This document shows, one piece after another, positions 1 through 19,427 of a DNA stretch of 26,137 nucleotides (its first letter is position 1; every line of letters begins with the position of its first letter). Below the pieces are notes generated by a model, which was given only the letters and a program-made list of their open reading frames with translations, had not been told where the DNA came from and made no database searches. Position numbers and translations under genes: made by a program. Origin of the DNA: Leptospira alstonii serovar Sichuan str. 79601 (lineage in GTDB: Bacteria; Spirochaetota; Leptospiria; Leptospirales; Leptospiraceae); assembly GCF_000347175.1 (NCBI RefSeq), contig NZ_ANIK01000083.1:1-26137 (forward strand), read 5' to 3'.

Positions 1-257
<257 letters not shown>

Positions 258-309
258 TTCGCATCTAACCCACGGTTTTCAAGCCGAGAAGGGGCGCCAT
301 TTTGTCTAA

Positions 310-789
310 ATGAGTTCAGCAAAAGCAAAATACTTTAGAGATCTCGATGGGTTTATTGCTGAGCCAATATTCGTCGGTACTGGTATTGATGATTTTGAAA
401 GTGAGAGACGCGAGAATATGCTGGCAATGGGCATATCTTTCGAAATTGCTAAAGAGTGCAAAGTAGATGATTTCTTAGATTTCTTTGAAAGGTTAGTTGC
501 AAGCAGGAGAAAACAATTAGAGGGTTACCCAAACCGGCGTATGTTATTCTATGTATGGTTTGACGAGCAAGCAGGCCAGCTCCGATTGAATCTTATTTCC
601 GCAGAACACAATGTACCACCGTTCGGTACCGAAATCAAACCGATAGCGTTAGACGAAATTATTACCGACTTCTTGAGTTCAAAATATTTAGAAGGAATAC
701 CGTTAAGTGAATTTTCGTCCGGCAATTTTGAATCAGAGGCAAAAGAAACACCAAGATTAATCTTGAAGGTATACTACATAGTTTTATGA
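310..789 (+). CDS. Hypothetical 159-aa soluble protein beside the IS110 element
   Basis: A frame of 159 codons starts with [20 protein letters not shown]. It has no signal peptide, no membrane segment and only one Cys (in AKECKVDD), and it is acidic, so the product would be cytoplasmic. I do not recognise the family. Size and composition recall small immunity-type proteins, but no motif supports that. No good Shine-Dalgarno sits close to the ATG; the nearest purine run, GAAGGGG, is about 17 bases away. The start may be wrong, or the IS110 element upstream may have replaced the native 5' region. Base composition looks more AT-rich than the genes from 1351 onward, which fits accessory DNA. The length without stops and the protein-like composition favour a real gene. 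Confidence 0.5.
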   Translation: MSSAKAKYFRDLDGFIAEPIFVGTGIDDFESERRENMLAMGISFEIAKECKVDDFLDFFERLVASRRKQLEGYPNRRMLFYVWFDEQAGQLRLNLISAEHNVPPFGTEIKPIALDEIITDFLSSKYLEGIPLSEFSSGNFESEAKETPRLILKVYYIVL

Positions 790-1045
790 TTACTACGCTT
801 ACCCCCCCCGGCATATTGATGGTAGGTCAAGAGCGGCTATTGAGATAAATCTGCTTTGTAAAGTCCTAAAATCAGCGTCGGATCCTTGAGCTAAATAAGA
901 CTGTCCAATAACAATAGCGCCTCTTTCTTTATCGACCTATATTAAATCACATTTTTTATCATTTGATTTATCGACAATAGATTCCGGATGCAATATGAAG
1001 AATATCGTCGATATCAAAATAGCGCTCTAAAGTGGATAATATAAC
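790..1045. other. Gene-poor accessory intergenic DNA
   Basis: With the MITE and the doubtful ORF that follow, this belongs to a stretch of about 560 bp with no convincing gene. It contains a C8 run near 804 and scattered AT-rich sequence. No tRNA, terminator or recognisable promoter was seen. It could be decayed gene or IS sequence, but no frame could be reconstructed. Confidence 0.5.
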
Positions 1046-1146
1046 AGAGTTGTTGAAAAATTCAATAGCCGCAATTAACAAGACTGCTTCAATCGTCCAT
1101 TTCAATGAAACAGAAACAAATGGAGAATTAATTTTTCAACAACTCT
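1046..1146. mobile_element. MITE copy 1, 101 bp, with 17-bp perfect terminal inverted repeats
   Basis: The left end, agagttgttgaaaaatt, is the exact reverse complement of the right end. The 67-bp interior is non-coding. Its reverse complement matches most of the element at 16033-16138, so the two are members of one family in opposite orientation. The size and structure fit a non-autonomous element mobilised in trans by a full-length IS with the same ends. No such IS is in the window. A clear target-site duplication is not visible at this copy: CA precedes GAGTTG on the left and TA follows CAACTC on the right. Confidence 0.8.
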
Positions 1147-1350
1147 AATAATGTCTTCTGTTATTGATAATTATAATATGGAACATTTTTGAGTTGATAC
1201 TTGTGATTATGCGACATTCGTTGATTTCGAAGAAGTTATCAGCAAGTTTTTTTGAAGTCTTGATCATAGTGTGTTTTACGCCATGCTTTGTATCCTTTTT
1301 TTGATGCACAGCCGTGTCCATTAATTCGGGGAGGTTCAACTTTGTTTTTC

Positions 1351-1354
<4 letters not shown>
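1145..1354 (-). CDS. Doubtful 69-aa ORF overlapping the icmF stop codon
   Basis: This minus-strand frame starts at an ATG that shares ATGA with the icmF stop, a 4-bp overlap typical of translational coupling. It reads [20 protein letters not shown] and is very basic (pI-raising Lys, Arg and His throughout). It shows no recognisable domain. The frame ends exactly where the MITE begins: the TAG stop is formed by the outermost MITE bases plus one flanking base. It may therefore be the truncated front part of a longer gene interrupted by the element, or a chance frame. No independent support was found. Confidence 0.25.
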
Positions 1355-4728
<3,374 letters not shown>

Positions 4729-4764
4729 ATGGATTCTTCTATTGTAATATTAAAAAATTTGAAT

Positions 4765-5568
<804 letters not shown>

Positions 5569-5704
5569 TCAAGGTCTGCTTTTAGAACGCGTGTTCAATA
5601 AATATTAGATTTAGAATTCATTGTACCGAATCGAATCGAATCCATCAAGTTGGATTTTTCGAATCGAAGACCGCTTTAAAATCAAGTTAGGAGAAACGAG
5701 AAGG
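5569..5704. promoter_or_regulatory. Divergent promoter region between the acyltransferase and PAP2 genes
   Basis: These 136 bp separate two outward-reading genes and must serve both directions. AT-rich stretches (aataaatattagattt near 5598) could hold a -10 element. The GAATC/TCGAA unit recurs several times between 5624 and 5664. No specific operator could be defined. Confidence 0.35.
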
Positions 5705-6676
<972 letters not shown>

Positions 6677-6677
6677 A

Positions 6678-7960
<1,283 letters not shown>

Positions 7961-7964
<4 letters not shown>

Positions 7965-9559
7965 AGCCGAATTTCCGAGAACGAACCCGAACAAAAAAAG
8001 CGGGCGGTTCCGCTACGCGAATAATACATTCAGTTTTTTGTATATTCCTGTTATCGCAATCGATTTCGGCGGAATCCTATTCGGAATATAGGCTCGACGA
8101 TCTTCTAATCTGGGAATACGGAAAAAAGGATCTGACCGGAAAAGGAAGGTTTCCCGATTCGGCCGAAAACCGGGCGAGCATATCAAAGGAAAAGGAACGC
8201 GAGTTTTCAAGGGATCGAATTTCAAAAGATCAAACCGCAAACAATGAAATCGGAAAACGATCCGAAGAGGAAATCGAAACCGAAAAAAAAGGAACTTCGC
8301 AAACGGAAAATAAAACAAACCCGTTTTACGGAAACGTCACGGCGCTTTACAGGGGATTGACTCAAAAAGGAGGGGTTTGGGGTGAAAAACCGGATCGAAG
8401 TTTTTCCCGCGGGATTTTAAGTCCCGAAGTCGGATGGAGGAACAAGGGCGAAAGAGTATATCATAAAATTCTTATCTCTCCGTTTTTACAATACGAGGAA
8501 AACGTAGTCGGAACCAAAACCACGAATCGGGGAGCCGACGCGGAGCTGTTGTGGATAACCGGTTGGGAATCGCCCGTATTTCGTATGGGAATCGAAGCGG
8601 GACGGGGATATCAAAGGTTGGATCGAAACGGATTTTTATTCGTGGGATTTTTAAATTACGGGGAATTTCAATTTCACTGGAAACCGCTCGGGATAACGGC
8701 GTCGGTCGTCGGCGCGCAGATGCAAAATTCCCCTTTGTACACCGAACGAGACAGGAACGAATCTCCGCAAAGAATCGTCGGAGGAAGCGTTCAAATGCTT
8801 GAAAACCCATTCCTTCAGAATTTTAGAATATTCTACTATTTGTATAAGGAATCCAGACAGGAGGCGGTCAAAGGGGATTTTTCGGTAAAAGCGGAACCGT
8901 TCAGGGCCTATGGAGCGTATCAGTACTACGGATTCGAATTCTCTTCCGCAAAATTTTACGGATTGAAAATCGACTTGGACGGGATCCAAGTCCTGGGATC
9001 GAGGGAATACGGACTCGATTCTTTTCGGAGTTACGGAACCAAACAGTCCACAAAAGGAAGTTTACTAGGATCGCGACTTGTATGGGAAAGACCCGAGGCC
9101 TCCTATTTTCTGGGGGGATTTTATACGTCCAAGGACGAGGAGTTGCGGATCGATCGAAATTCGAACGGTTACGCCGGAATTCGAACCGATCCGAGGGGTT
9201 ACGGGGGAAAAACTTCCTTTTTATTGATGGAAAGTTTACTGATCCAAGAGGGCAACTTGTTTCAAGAGGACGGCGTCGCCGCAAAACCGAATTTTGAAAA
9301 CAAGGGAATTCGACTCGTTCAATTCGGAGTAAAAAAAACCTGGGACCGGAAGTGGAACGTCCAGGGAACGGTTTTTAATTCGTCTTCGTCGACGGGACGG
9401 GGCTGGGAAGGGAATTTGACGGCCGGACATCAATCAGAACATTCTTATATTCTAATGAGCTTATCCTATGCGTACGTGGATCCGCAGAAGGAAAAAAAGA
9501 TATTTTTCGAGGAATGGGAACAAGAAGAACCGATCCGAAAATATTCCCGGATTTATCTT

Positions 9560-9580
<21 letters not shown>
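7961..9580 (+). CDS. Predicted outer-membrane beta-barrel protein
   Basis: This 539-aa protein has a basic N-terminus, a hydrophobic stretch (about residues 21-36) and a likely signal-peptidase site near SISAES. Next comes a charged low-complexity linker (about 65-120, rich in E, K, R and S). From about residue 122 to the end the sequence alternates aromatic, Gly-rich and polar residues, as in amphipathic strands. It ends in YLSAGVYF, and the final Phe fits the BAM recognition signal. The barrel loosely recalls alginate-export type channels, but I cannot assign a family. It starts inside the flippase stop codon (4-bp overlap), so a role in taking the flipped product across or into the outer membrane is a reasonable inference. 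Its 3' end overlaps the convergent regulator gene by 21 bp. Confidence 0.7.
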
Positions 9581-10474
<894 letters not shown>

Positions 10475-10517
10475 TGAATGTCAAACATTACATTTCCGGA
10501 ATGGATCCGTCAAGAAA

Positions 10518-13331
<2,814 letters not shown>

Positions 13332-13339
<8 letters not shown>

Positions 13340-14210
13340 TGTAGATTTCCGCATCCTGTCGCCAGAGGATTTTGTCCGCTTCTATGGAATGGATTTTCAA
13401 TTTGCCGAGATATTTTGCGCCTTCCTGGACGTTGTCCGTGTCCTTGTCGTCCACCCGAATTTTTCCCAAAAGGTCGGAACGAATTCGAATATAAGAATAA
13501 GGTGAAGAAGGAATACAACTCGCCTGAAAGGAATAATACACCGCTTTTTCCCAATAAAAATCGGAATCCTTTTTTAAAAAGATCAAAGGGCAGGAAGAAT
13601 CGAAGAAAATTTCCTTTCCGCCGTTTAAATCCCTTTTTGCGGGATGTTTTGCGATACTGAGGTAATACTGAAGTCCGTAGTTATCCTTGTATTCTTTCGG
13701 AGTTTGCGGTTCTTTTTTGGCATGATCTTTTTTGCCGTGTTTTTTAAAATCCGGGGAAGAGTGTTCTCCCTCGAAAGAGGGTTTCACTTCCAGATAAACC
13801 TTCTTACCGATTTTTAAAACTTCGCCCAGGGAAATTTTTGCGGAACGATTTTTCCAAAATTCGGAACCGCCTCCCAGATAAATAAAGCCGGACCATGTTT
13901 TTTCCTTACACTTGTAGGAAAGATAGATTACTTTTTCAAAACGTCCGGATTCTTCAAAAGCGCAAGGTTCCGGTTCAAAGGAGGAATATTGGGTTTGGAA
14001 AGATCGAACGAGGGACGCTGAAGGATGTTTTTGAAATTCTTCTAGGAAGGATTTAAAATTTTCCTGAAACGATTTTGTTTCGTCCGATCGGATGTTTCCG
14101 GCCAGAAAAAAGAAAAGAGAAAGAAGTCCGAAAAATACGACTCGTTTCTTCCGCACATTTTTCGGAAAAATTCGAGTGGAATTACGGAGTTTCCTGAATT
14201 CTCTTATCAT
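13332..14210 (-). CDS. Hypothetical exported protein, first gene of the protease operon
   Basis: This 292-aa protein has a strongly basic N-terminus (residues 1-23), a hydrophobic core [15 protein letters not shown] and a likely cleavage near NIRSDE, so it should be periplasmic or surface-exposed. The rest has no family I recognise. It carries five Cys after the signal (in EPCAFEE, YKCKEK, SSCPLIF and QASCIPS among others), some perhaps in disulfides, and a His/Lys-rich stretch near 150-165 ([11 protein letters not shown]). The stop overlaps the protease start by 8 bp, so the gene is translationally linked to the HtrA-like enzyme and may be its substrate, cofactor or inhibitor. The 228-bp gap upstream to the divergent rhodanese-like gene must contain the promoter; AT-rich tattctataca ends 1 base before the ATG. 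Confidence 0.65.
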
Positions 14211-14438
14211 TGTATAGAATATCGGTCTCGCGCCCCCTCGATGTTAAATCCTCCCGCACACTCGCGCGAGAAGGACTTGGTTTATTTTCCGATCTGAGAA
14301 TTTGATCTTTCTTTTTTATAAAATCTTATGTCTCAAATTCGCGATGTTTTATAAAAAAAAGTACATCGAAATTTTCAGGTTAAAAATAATGGTTTAATTC
14401 AAAGAAAGACTCGTTTCGAATCGATAGGGTGGGTTTGC

Positions 14439-15293
14439 TTGTCCAGCTGGAATTTTGTAAAAACTGAATTGAACGATAAGGATTTTTTGATCGATTGCCG
14501 TTCGGCGATCGGATATCAAGAATCGACTCTCAAGGGAGCGTATAGTTTTCCCTTTATCAAAAAGGCGTTTGCTTCCGACGCGGAATCGCAGAAGAAGATG
14601 ACCGGTCCCTTGGAAGAAATTTTAAAACTCATAGAACAAGAAGGTGCGACTCGGGTAATCGCCTTTGACGAAGGAATGGGAATGTTCGCTTCTAGAATGG
14701 TGTATCTTTTGAGAGCGGTCGGTTTTCAGAATGCTTTTTTATACGGAAATCGCTGGCCCGTATCCGAAGCCGCTCAGGAAAAAGGTTCTAGAGAAATGGA
14801 ACTCGGTCCCGGAGACAAACCTCGAAAACTCGAAGGAATCGTAGATAAGGCGTTCCTAGAAAAAAATTTAACGCGACTTCAGATTTTCGACACAAGAACT
14901 CAGGAAGAATACGAAGGAAAACTTCCGAGACTCACCGCGCCGGAGCCAGGCACGTTATGCGGTCGTTTACCGGGGGCTTTTCTTTGGGATTGGAGAGTTT
15001 TGTACGACGGCCAAGGAAATCTGATCGAAAAAAACCAGTTCAATAAAAAGCTCAGATCCTTTCCGTTTATGCCGGAAAGGATTACCGTTATCTACGATTA
15101 CAACGGAGCTAGATCCTCGCTTTTGGCTTTGATGTTACGCGAAGTCGGTTATTTGGATGTTCATACCTACCAGGGTTCTTGGTTCGAATGGAGAAGATCC
15201 AGCCTTCCTAAACAGGCAGTTTCGGTTTACGGACAAGCGGGAAGCGGAGGTGCTGCAGCGCCCAGAGTCGGCGGCTCGGATCGTAAGTCCTAA
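14439..15293 (+). CDS. Tandem rhodanese-like protein lacking both active-site cysteines
   Basis: This 284-aa cytoplasmic protein has two rhodanese folds, about 5-125 and 130-255. The N-terminal fold opens [18 protein letters not shown]. The second has [12 protein letters not shown] and the loop [10 protein letters not shown]. In thiosulfate or 3-mercaptopyruvate sulfurtransferases this second loop starts with the catalytic Cys (CXXGXR); here the position is Asp. The equivalent N-terminal loop, [12 protein letters not shown], also has Asp, which is normal for the inactive half. The protein is therefore predicted not to be a standard sulfurtransferase, though the fold may bind a ligand or partner. 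The start is TTG, preceded by AGGGTGGG; no better in-frame start was found. The Gly/Ala/Ser-rich tail is probably disordered. It stands alone between flanking intergenic regions. Confidence 0.8.
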   Translation: MSSWNFVKTELNDKDFLIDCRSAIGYQESTLKGAYSFPFIKKAFASDAESQKKMTGPLEEILKLIEQEGATRVIAFDEGMGMFASRMVYLLRAVGFQNAFLYGNRWPVSEAAQEKGSREMELGPGDKPRKLEGIVDKAFLEKNLTRLQIFDTRTQEEYEGKLPRLTAPEPGTLCGRLPGAFLWDWRVLYDGQGNLIEKNQFNKKLRSFPFMPERITVIYDYNGARSSLLALMLREVGYLDVHTYQGSWFEWRRSSLPKQAVSVYGQAGSGGAAAPRVGGSDRKS

Positions 15294-15476
15294 TAGCTAC
15301 TTTCAAAATTCTTAATGTAACCTTAAACAGGACGATCGTCGCAGTTTTTCGATTTAAGACCGGGGGTTTGGTACAAACGTCTCGGATTTTTTTATGTTGG
15401 ATTCATTCCCGCATTTTTCGTAGGTTTTTTAATAAGAATCGAAAAAGGCCCGCGTTAAGGTAGAAAAGGATTTGAA

Positions 15477-15956
15477 ATGTTAGCGCAAAGAAAGTATCGA
15501 ATATTTCTGATCGTATCGAACGTCGTACAAGCGGTCCTGCTTATTTTGGTCTTTCTGTATTGGCCGACCGATCCGTATCGAGGATATACGAAAATAGGAG
15601 AACTCGATACGGGGATAAATTACTGTAAGGTTGTCGTTTACGTAGCGGATGATTGGGAATATGCACAACCGGCTTATTACGAGATCACCATAAGCGGACG
15701 CGTGGAAATTCCTTTCGCCTATTTTACGAATGTGGACCCGGAGCGGGTTTCCATTCAGGAATTTGAAATCATCAAACATCCGAAAAAAAACATCATCGGG
15801 CTTGTAACAAAAGAGAATCCGAACATACTTTTGATGATTCATAATTTCGATACCAACGAGAACTGGCCGAGAGCGAATTTTACGGAAGAATATAGCAGCG
15901 TCGTCAAAAGAGGAAAATCATTGCGAAATTCTTTGAATCCGACTTTGCAGTTATGA
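15477..15956 (+). CDS. Hypothetical membrane-anchored protein
   Basis: This 159-aa protein has one N-terminal transmembrane segment (residues about 8-27, IFLIVSNVVQAVLLILVFLY) and then a polar domain of about 130 residues, probably outside the inner membrane. The segment has no signal-peptidase or lipobox cleavage site, so it likely stays anchored. AAAAGGA lies 6 bases before the ATG, a good ribosome binding site. I do not recognise the family. Gaps of 183 bp upstream and 193 bp downstream suggest its own transcript. Confidence 0.65.
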   Translation: MLAQRKYRIFLIVSNVVQAVLLILVFLYWPTDPYRGYTKIGELDTGINYCKVVVYVADDWEYAQPAYYEITISGRVEIPFAYFTNVDPERVSIQEFEIIKHPKKNIIGLVTKENPNILLMIHNFDTNENWPRANFTEEYSSVVKRGKSLRNSLNPTLQL

Positions 15957-16032
15957 TCCGCGTATTCCTCCTAAACGAAAACGGACACGTTTTAAAAAAA
16001 TAAAAGGCGGAGTAATCCGGATAGAATTTAGT

Positions 16033-16138
16033 AGGGTTGTTGAAAAATGAATTCTCCGTTTCCGTCCGTTTCGTTTCCTTGAAATAGAAGATTGAAGCAG
16101 TTTTGTTAAACGCCACTATGGAATTTTTTAACAACTCT
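16033..16138. mobile_element. MITE copy 2, 106 bp, inverted relative to copy 1
   Basis: The ends agggttgttgaaaaat and attttttaacaactct pair as terminal inverted repeats with two mismatches. The body matches the reverse complement of 1046-1146 through shared blocks (aattctcc, ttgaaat, gattgaagcagt), with a 5-bp length difference. If the element runs from GGGTTG to CAACTC, it is bounded by TA on both sides, which fits a 2-bp TA target duplication as in IS630/mariner-type transposition. It ends 11 bases before the start codon of the lipoprotein gene and so replaces that gene's upstream region. Confidence 0.78.
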
Positions 16139-16149
16139 AATCTACCATC

Positions 16150-16611
16150 GTGAAAAAACATATCTATTCAATCATCCTTGTCCTTTTTTTATCCTGCGCT
16201 TTTGAAATGAAAGAATCAAAAATTAATCTCTCTCCCATAGAAGAATCCAAGTTATTGCCGCAGCAATCATCGTATCGTCTTATCAAGAGATACAACGATC
16301 GTCTGGATTATCAGGATAATTACAGCCAGGCAGACTATTTAGTATATCCCGCTTTGCACATTTCCAACGGATCCAAAAGAACGTTTAGGGTTACTTATCA
16401 ATCCGATTTTAGAATGAACAATAAACAGACGGGACTCGTATGGGCCTGGTTCGGTCTGGCGTTTACAAATCCAGCCCTTTATCCCGGAGCTTACATCGCC
16501 GTTTATGGAAGTTCCTTTTTGGCGCCCGTAATTTTCGGTTTTGCGATCTACAATTACAAAACGGAAGTAAACGAAATCCAAACGGGTACGAAATTCGAAA
16601 TTCCCAATTAA
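16150..16611 (+). CDS. Probable lipoprotein of unknown function
   Basis: This 153-aa protein starts at GTG 16150 with a short basic N-terminus (KKH), the hydrophobic core IYSIILVLFL, and Cys16 after LFLS, which fits the relaxed spirochaete lipobox. The mature part has a hydrophobic stretch near 95-135 (WAWFGLAFTNPALYPGAYIA and VIFGFAIYNY), possibly one or two membrane-associated helices. No family is recognised. The Shine-Dalgarno is poor, and the 11 bases upstream come straight out of a MITE, so native regulatory sequence has probably been displaced. The product would sit in the inner or outer membrane through its lipid anchor. Confidence 0.65.
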   Translation: MKKHIYSIILVLFLSCAFEMKESKINLSPIEESKLLPQQSSYRLIKRYNDRLDYQDNYSQADYLVYPALHISNGSKRTFRVTYQSDFRMNNKQTGLVWAWFGLAFTNPALYPGAYIAVYGSSFLAPVIFGFAIYNYKTEVNEIQTGTKFEIPN

Positions 16612-16719
16612 AAAAATCCAACCTAGGATCAATTTGATTTGTGGGTTCTTTTTTAAAACCGGCAGGATCGAATTCTAAAATTGACTTCACGATGAAGATG
16701 GGTAGAGTCTAAACAAGAG

Positions 16720-17142
16720 ATGACTTTCACTGAAAATTCACAAAAAACTCCGATCGTATTCTTTGACGGGGTTTGTAATTTGTGCAACGAGGCGGTTTTA
16801 TTCTTCATCGATCACAATCCTAAAAACGATTTACGGTTTGCAAGTCTGCAATCCGACGCTGCGCAAACGTATCTCGGTAAAAAAATCGAAGTGGGCGAAT
16901 CCCCGTCCTCGGTTCTCTTTTTGGAGAATGGAATTCTTCATCAAAAATCGAACGCAGTTCTTAAAATCGCGAAATATCTTTCCTTTCCTTGGAATCTTTT
17001 TCCAGTATTCCGATTTGTGCCGGGATTTTTAAGGGATACGATTTACGATTGGATCGCTAAAAATCGGTATCGATGGTTTGGAAAATCGGAAGCCTGCAGA
17101 ATGCCCGATCCGAACTTGAAATTTAGGTTTTTAGAAGACTAA
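16720..17142 (+). CDS. DCC/DUF393 family thiol-disulfide oxidoreductase-like protein
   Basis: This 140-aa protein carries the family motif DXXCXXC at D16-C19-C22 (FFDGVCNLC) near the N-terminus, followed by the usual pattern: LRFASLQS, then a Ser-rich SSVLFLENG strand, AVLKIAKYL, and a closing [14 protein letters not shown]. Length is typical for the family (about 130-150). The family is predicted to have a thioredoxin-like redox centre; its substrates are not known. There is no signal peptide, so it is probably cytoplasmic or peripheral at the membrane. It stands alone, 108 bp after the lipoprotein gene and far from the next gene. Confidence 0.85.
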   Translation: MTFTENSQKTPIVFFDGVCNLCNEAVLFFIDHNPKNDLRFASLQSDAAQTYLGKKIEVGESPSSVLFLENGILHQKSNAVLKIAKYLSFPWNLFPVFRFVPGFLRDTIYDWIAKNRYRWFGKSEACRMPDPNLKFRFLED

Positions 17143-17625
17143 GGACTAAAGCGTTCGATTTGTCTTTTCCCGCAAATCTATTTCAGCAACAAAATCCTAC
17201 ATAAGTCTTTAGATTTTGTTTATTAGGGATCCAAAAGGAAATATTTCTTTAAACTTGAGTTCATTTGTAAAATCTAGGAACTCCTAGAATTTAACCAAGT
17301 GATCCTTCGAATGTAAAGTCCTACCCCCCTCGTCACTTGAAATGTGGGAACTCCCTCGATCTAAATAAGAATCAATTCTCAATAAACTGGCCAAAGAAGT
17401 AAAATTCTTTAAAAAACATTAAAAAATAACCTTTAAAGATAAAAATCAATCTATTTGAATTAAAAATATTGATTATCCTTGATTTTCATCAAAGAAGTTG
17501 ATGGAAAAAATCCTTGAATGGAATCCCAGAATGAGAAGACTGACTTCAGAAGTTGTTTTCCGTTGCCGACGTTCAATATAGATCATCTGAGATTTTGTTT
17601 GGCGACATATTTTGGAAGAAACGAT
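17143..17625. other. AT-rich intergenic region with a GGGAACTCC repeat and small hairpins
   Basis: About 480 bp upstream of the M23 gene has no convincing gene. It holds a perfect palindrome TCTAGGA-ac-TCCTAGA (17273-17288), one copy of AAATGTGGGAACTCC (17340-17354), a CAAGTGA/TCACTTG inverted pair (17296-17302 and 17333-17339) and a small hairpin CATCAA-agaag-TTGATG (17487-17503). A frame from 17518 runs into the M23 gene but reads as non-coding leader. The AT-rich 17400-17480 stretch is a reasonable place for the M23 promoter. Confidence 0.5.
17340..17354. repeat. Dispersed GGGAACTCC-type repeat, copy A
   Basis: AAATGTGGGAACTCC occurs here and twice more, at 23668-23682 and 23705-23719. 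The core GGGAACTCCC is palindromic. Confidence 0.6.
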
Positions 17626-18414
17626 ATGAAAAGAAAAACCGGCTATATTTTGGTAGGATTACTAGTCCTTGGACTTTTTTTCAGCATAAAATCCTTTGCC
17701 AATACAAATCTTGAAGAAATCAAACTGGATAACCAATATCTTCAGACTTACAGAGGTCTGGAGGGGGTTTGGATCGTACCGAATCGAGTCAAAGAATCCG
17801 TTGGAGATTTGATTCACAACTACGGAACGACGGAACACGAGGTCAAAAGGGTCAACGGAATTCCCGACAACGAAAGGATTTCCTTAACCGATCCGGTATT
17901 CTTCCCTTATAATGAAAATTTTATCAGAAGTCTTCTTTTAGAAGATAAGGGTCGCGAGATTTATCGCACCGACCAAAGAGAATTTATCTGGCCGATCAGC
18001 TTTAAACATTCTTTTGTAACTTCTCGGTTGGGAAGACGATGGAATGCGATGCATTCCGGAGTGGACATCGCTTGCCCGACCGGATCCATCGTGATTGCGG
18101 CGGCGGACGGGGTCGTTTTGGAATCCAAAAAAGACGGAGGTTACGGAAATAAGATTTTACTTTCGCATCCCGGAATCAACGGAATCAATACGCTTTACGC
18201 GCACAATTCTCTTCTTTACGTAAAGGAAGGGGATAAGATTAAAAAGGGGCAGATCATCGCCCTTTCCGGAAACACAGGACATACGACCGGTCCTCATTTA
18301 CATTTCGAGGTTCGTTATCAGAATGTCGTATTAAATCCGGAACATTATCTTCCGGTCTTTCAATCTTCTTCCGAGGCACGTGTGGCGATCGCCCGGGAGA
18401 CGATCGAACAGTAA
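17626..18414 (+). CDS. M23-family metallo-endopeptidase (LytM-like), exported
   Basis: Chosen start: ATG 17626, with GGAAG 7 bases upstream and a following signal sequence ([20 protein letters not shown], cleavage near FANT). A frame from 17518 would prepend 36 unlikely residues. The 262-aa protein has a degenerate LysM-like segment (about 49-95, with [20 protein letters not shown]) and a lysostaphin-type M23 domain (about 120-245). Zinc and catalytic residues: H143 and D147 in MHSGVD, H193 in LYAHN, and H224/H226 in GPHLHFE. All are present, so it should cut peptidoglycan cross-bridges in the periplasm, in cell separation or wall remodelling. The stop codon is directly followed by the GTG of the HAD gene, so the two are co-transcribed. 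Confidence 0.88.
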   Translation: MKRKTGYILVGLLVLGLFFSIKSFANTNLEEIKLDNQYLQTYRGLEGVWIVPNRVKESVGDLIHNYGTTEHEVKRVNGIPDNERISLTDPVFFPYNENFIRSLLLEDKGREIYRTDQREFIWPISFKHSFVTSRLGRRWNAMHSGVDIACPTGSIVIAAADGVVLESKKDGGYGNKILLSHPGINGINTLYAHNSLLYVKEGDKIKKGQIIALSGNTGHTTGPHLHFEVRYQNVVLNPEHYLPVFQSSSEARVAIARETIEQ

Positions 18415-19230
18415 GTGGCCATCACGCGGGATTTTTGGAATCCGCCACTTTATGAAATTTTTTCCCGGTTACAGCCCGGAAAGGCCGCATTCGATTTTGA
18501 TAATACGCTTGTAAAAAACGATTTCGGAGAGGCCGTGATGGAGTTCTTCCTTTCGGAGGGAGTTCCGGCATATAAACGAGACATTGCCCCGTTTTTTGCA
18601 AAGGAGAATGTGGAAAGAATTCTTTCCGCTCGGTTTCAAGATCCGGTTTTGTTTCGTTCTCTCGTTCTTTCCGAATACGAATCCGTTCAATCCAAGTTCG
18701 GGCTCGAAGCGTCTTATCGATGGAGTTCTTGGATTTTCTCCGGACATTCGCCGGAAGAATTGAAAGAAATTTCCAAAAAGATTTGGAACAAACACTCGTT
18801 CGACGCCGGCTCGGATTCCGTCAAAATCTACGAACCGATGAAAGAGCTCGTGGATCATCTTCTATCAAACCGATGGGAAGTATGGATCGTAACCGCTTCT
18901 CCGCAGGAAATCATTCAATCCGTTTCCCATCTTTTCAAAATCCCGACCGAAAGAGTTTTAGGAATGCAATTGTCCGTTAAAAACGGACTTCATTCTTCGG
19001 AGATTTTAGAACCGTTCACGTACGGAAAGGGGAAGGTGGAAAGATTGAAGGCGGCGACAGGAGGTTTTGCCGATCTCGCGTTTGGGGATTCGATCAACGA
19101 CTTCGCTCTACTCAGTTCCGCGTTGCAAGCGGGAATCTTTTTAGACAGAGGAAAGGGGGTTGTCCCTCCTAAAGAAGCGAAGATCCAACCGATTGCGGGT
19201 TGGAACGTTTTAAACAAAGTTCTTATCTAA
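18415..19230 (+). CDS. HAD-superfamily phosphatase, SerB-like
   Basis: This 271-aa cytoplasmic hydrolase has all four HAD motifs: I, FDFDNT with nucleophile D27 and acid D29; II, T160 in IVTASPQ; III, K205/K207 in YGKGK; and IV, GDSINDF at 224-230. The helical cap between motifs I and II (about 35-150) fits the subfamily IB (phosphoserine phosphatase-like). The cap is larger than in SerB itself, so the substrate is uncertain; a small phosphorylated metabolite or phospholipid head group is possible. The start is GTG immediately after the M23 stop, with GGGAG about 15 bases upstream, so expression likely depends on coupling to the M23 gene. Confidence 0.85.
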   Translation: MAITRDFWNPPLYEIFSRLQPGKAAFDFDNTLVKNDFGEAVMEFFLSEGVPAYKRDIAPFFAKENVERILSARFQDPVLFRSLVLSEYESVQSKFGLEASYRWSSWIFSGHSPEELKEISKKIWNKHSFDAGSDSVKIYEPMKELVDHLLSNRWEVWIVTASPQEIIQSVSHLFKIPTERVLGMQLSVKNGLHSSEILEPFTYGKGKVERLKAATGGFADLAFGDSINDFALLSSALQAGIFLDRGKGVVPPKEAKIQPIAGWNVLNKVLI

Positions 19231-19427
19231 CGCAAGTTCGATGGTCGAAGATGAATTTATGATTTTCGCTAAAACAACGATCCGTTTCTTCAATGCAAAA
19301 AACCGATTTTGGAGAATTTTTAATTACTTCGAACTCACTTTGTATCAGTTATGAAAACTACAATGCAACTTCTTGCGACATCGAACTTCCGATATAACAA
19401 AATCGATCTTGGGATAAGTTGTAAATC

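Noticed and set aside
5621..5704. TTG start for the PAP2 protein
   Set aside because: The extra 28 residues have no membrane character and no good Shine-Dalgarno; the GTG at 5705 has TAGGAG at suitable spacing.
8013..8989. Minus-strand frames of 101-112 codons across the barrel gene
   Set aside because: They are antisense to a gene with signal peptide, operon overlap and C-terminal Phe; their Arg/Phe-rich composition is typical of shadows.
15480..15842. Minus-strand 120-codon frame over the 15477 gene
   Set aside because: The plus-strand frame has a ribosome binding site and a proper transmembrane segment; the opposite frame has neither.
17518..17625. N-terminal extension of the M23 protein from an upstream ATG
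   Set aside because: The 36 extra residues are polar and precede a clean signal peptide that has its own ribosome binding site at 17614.
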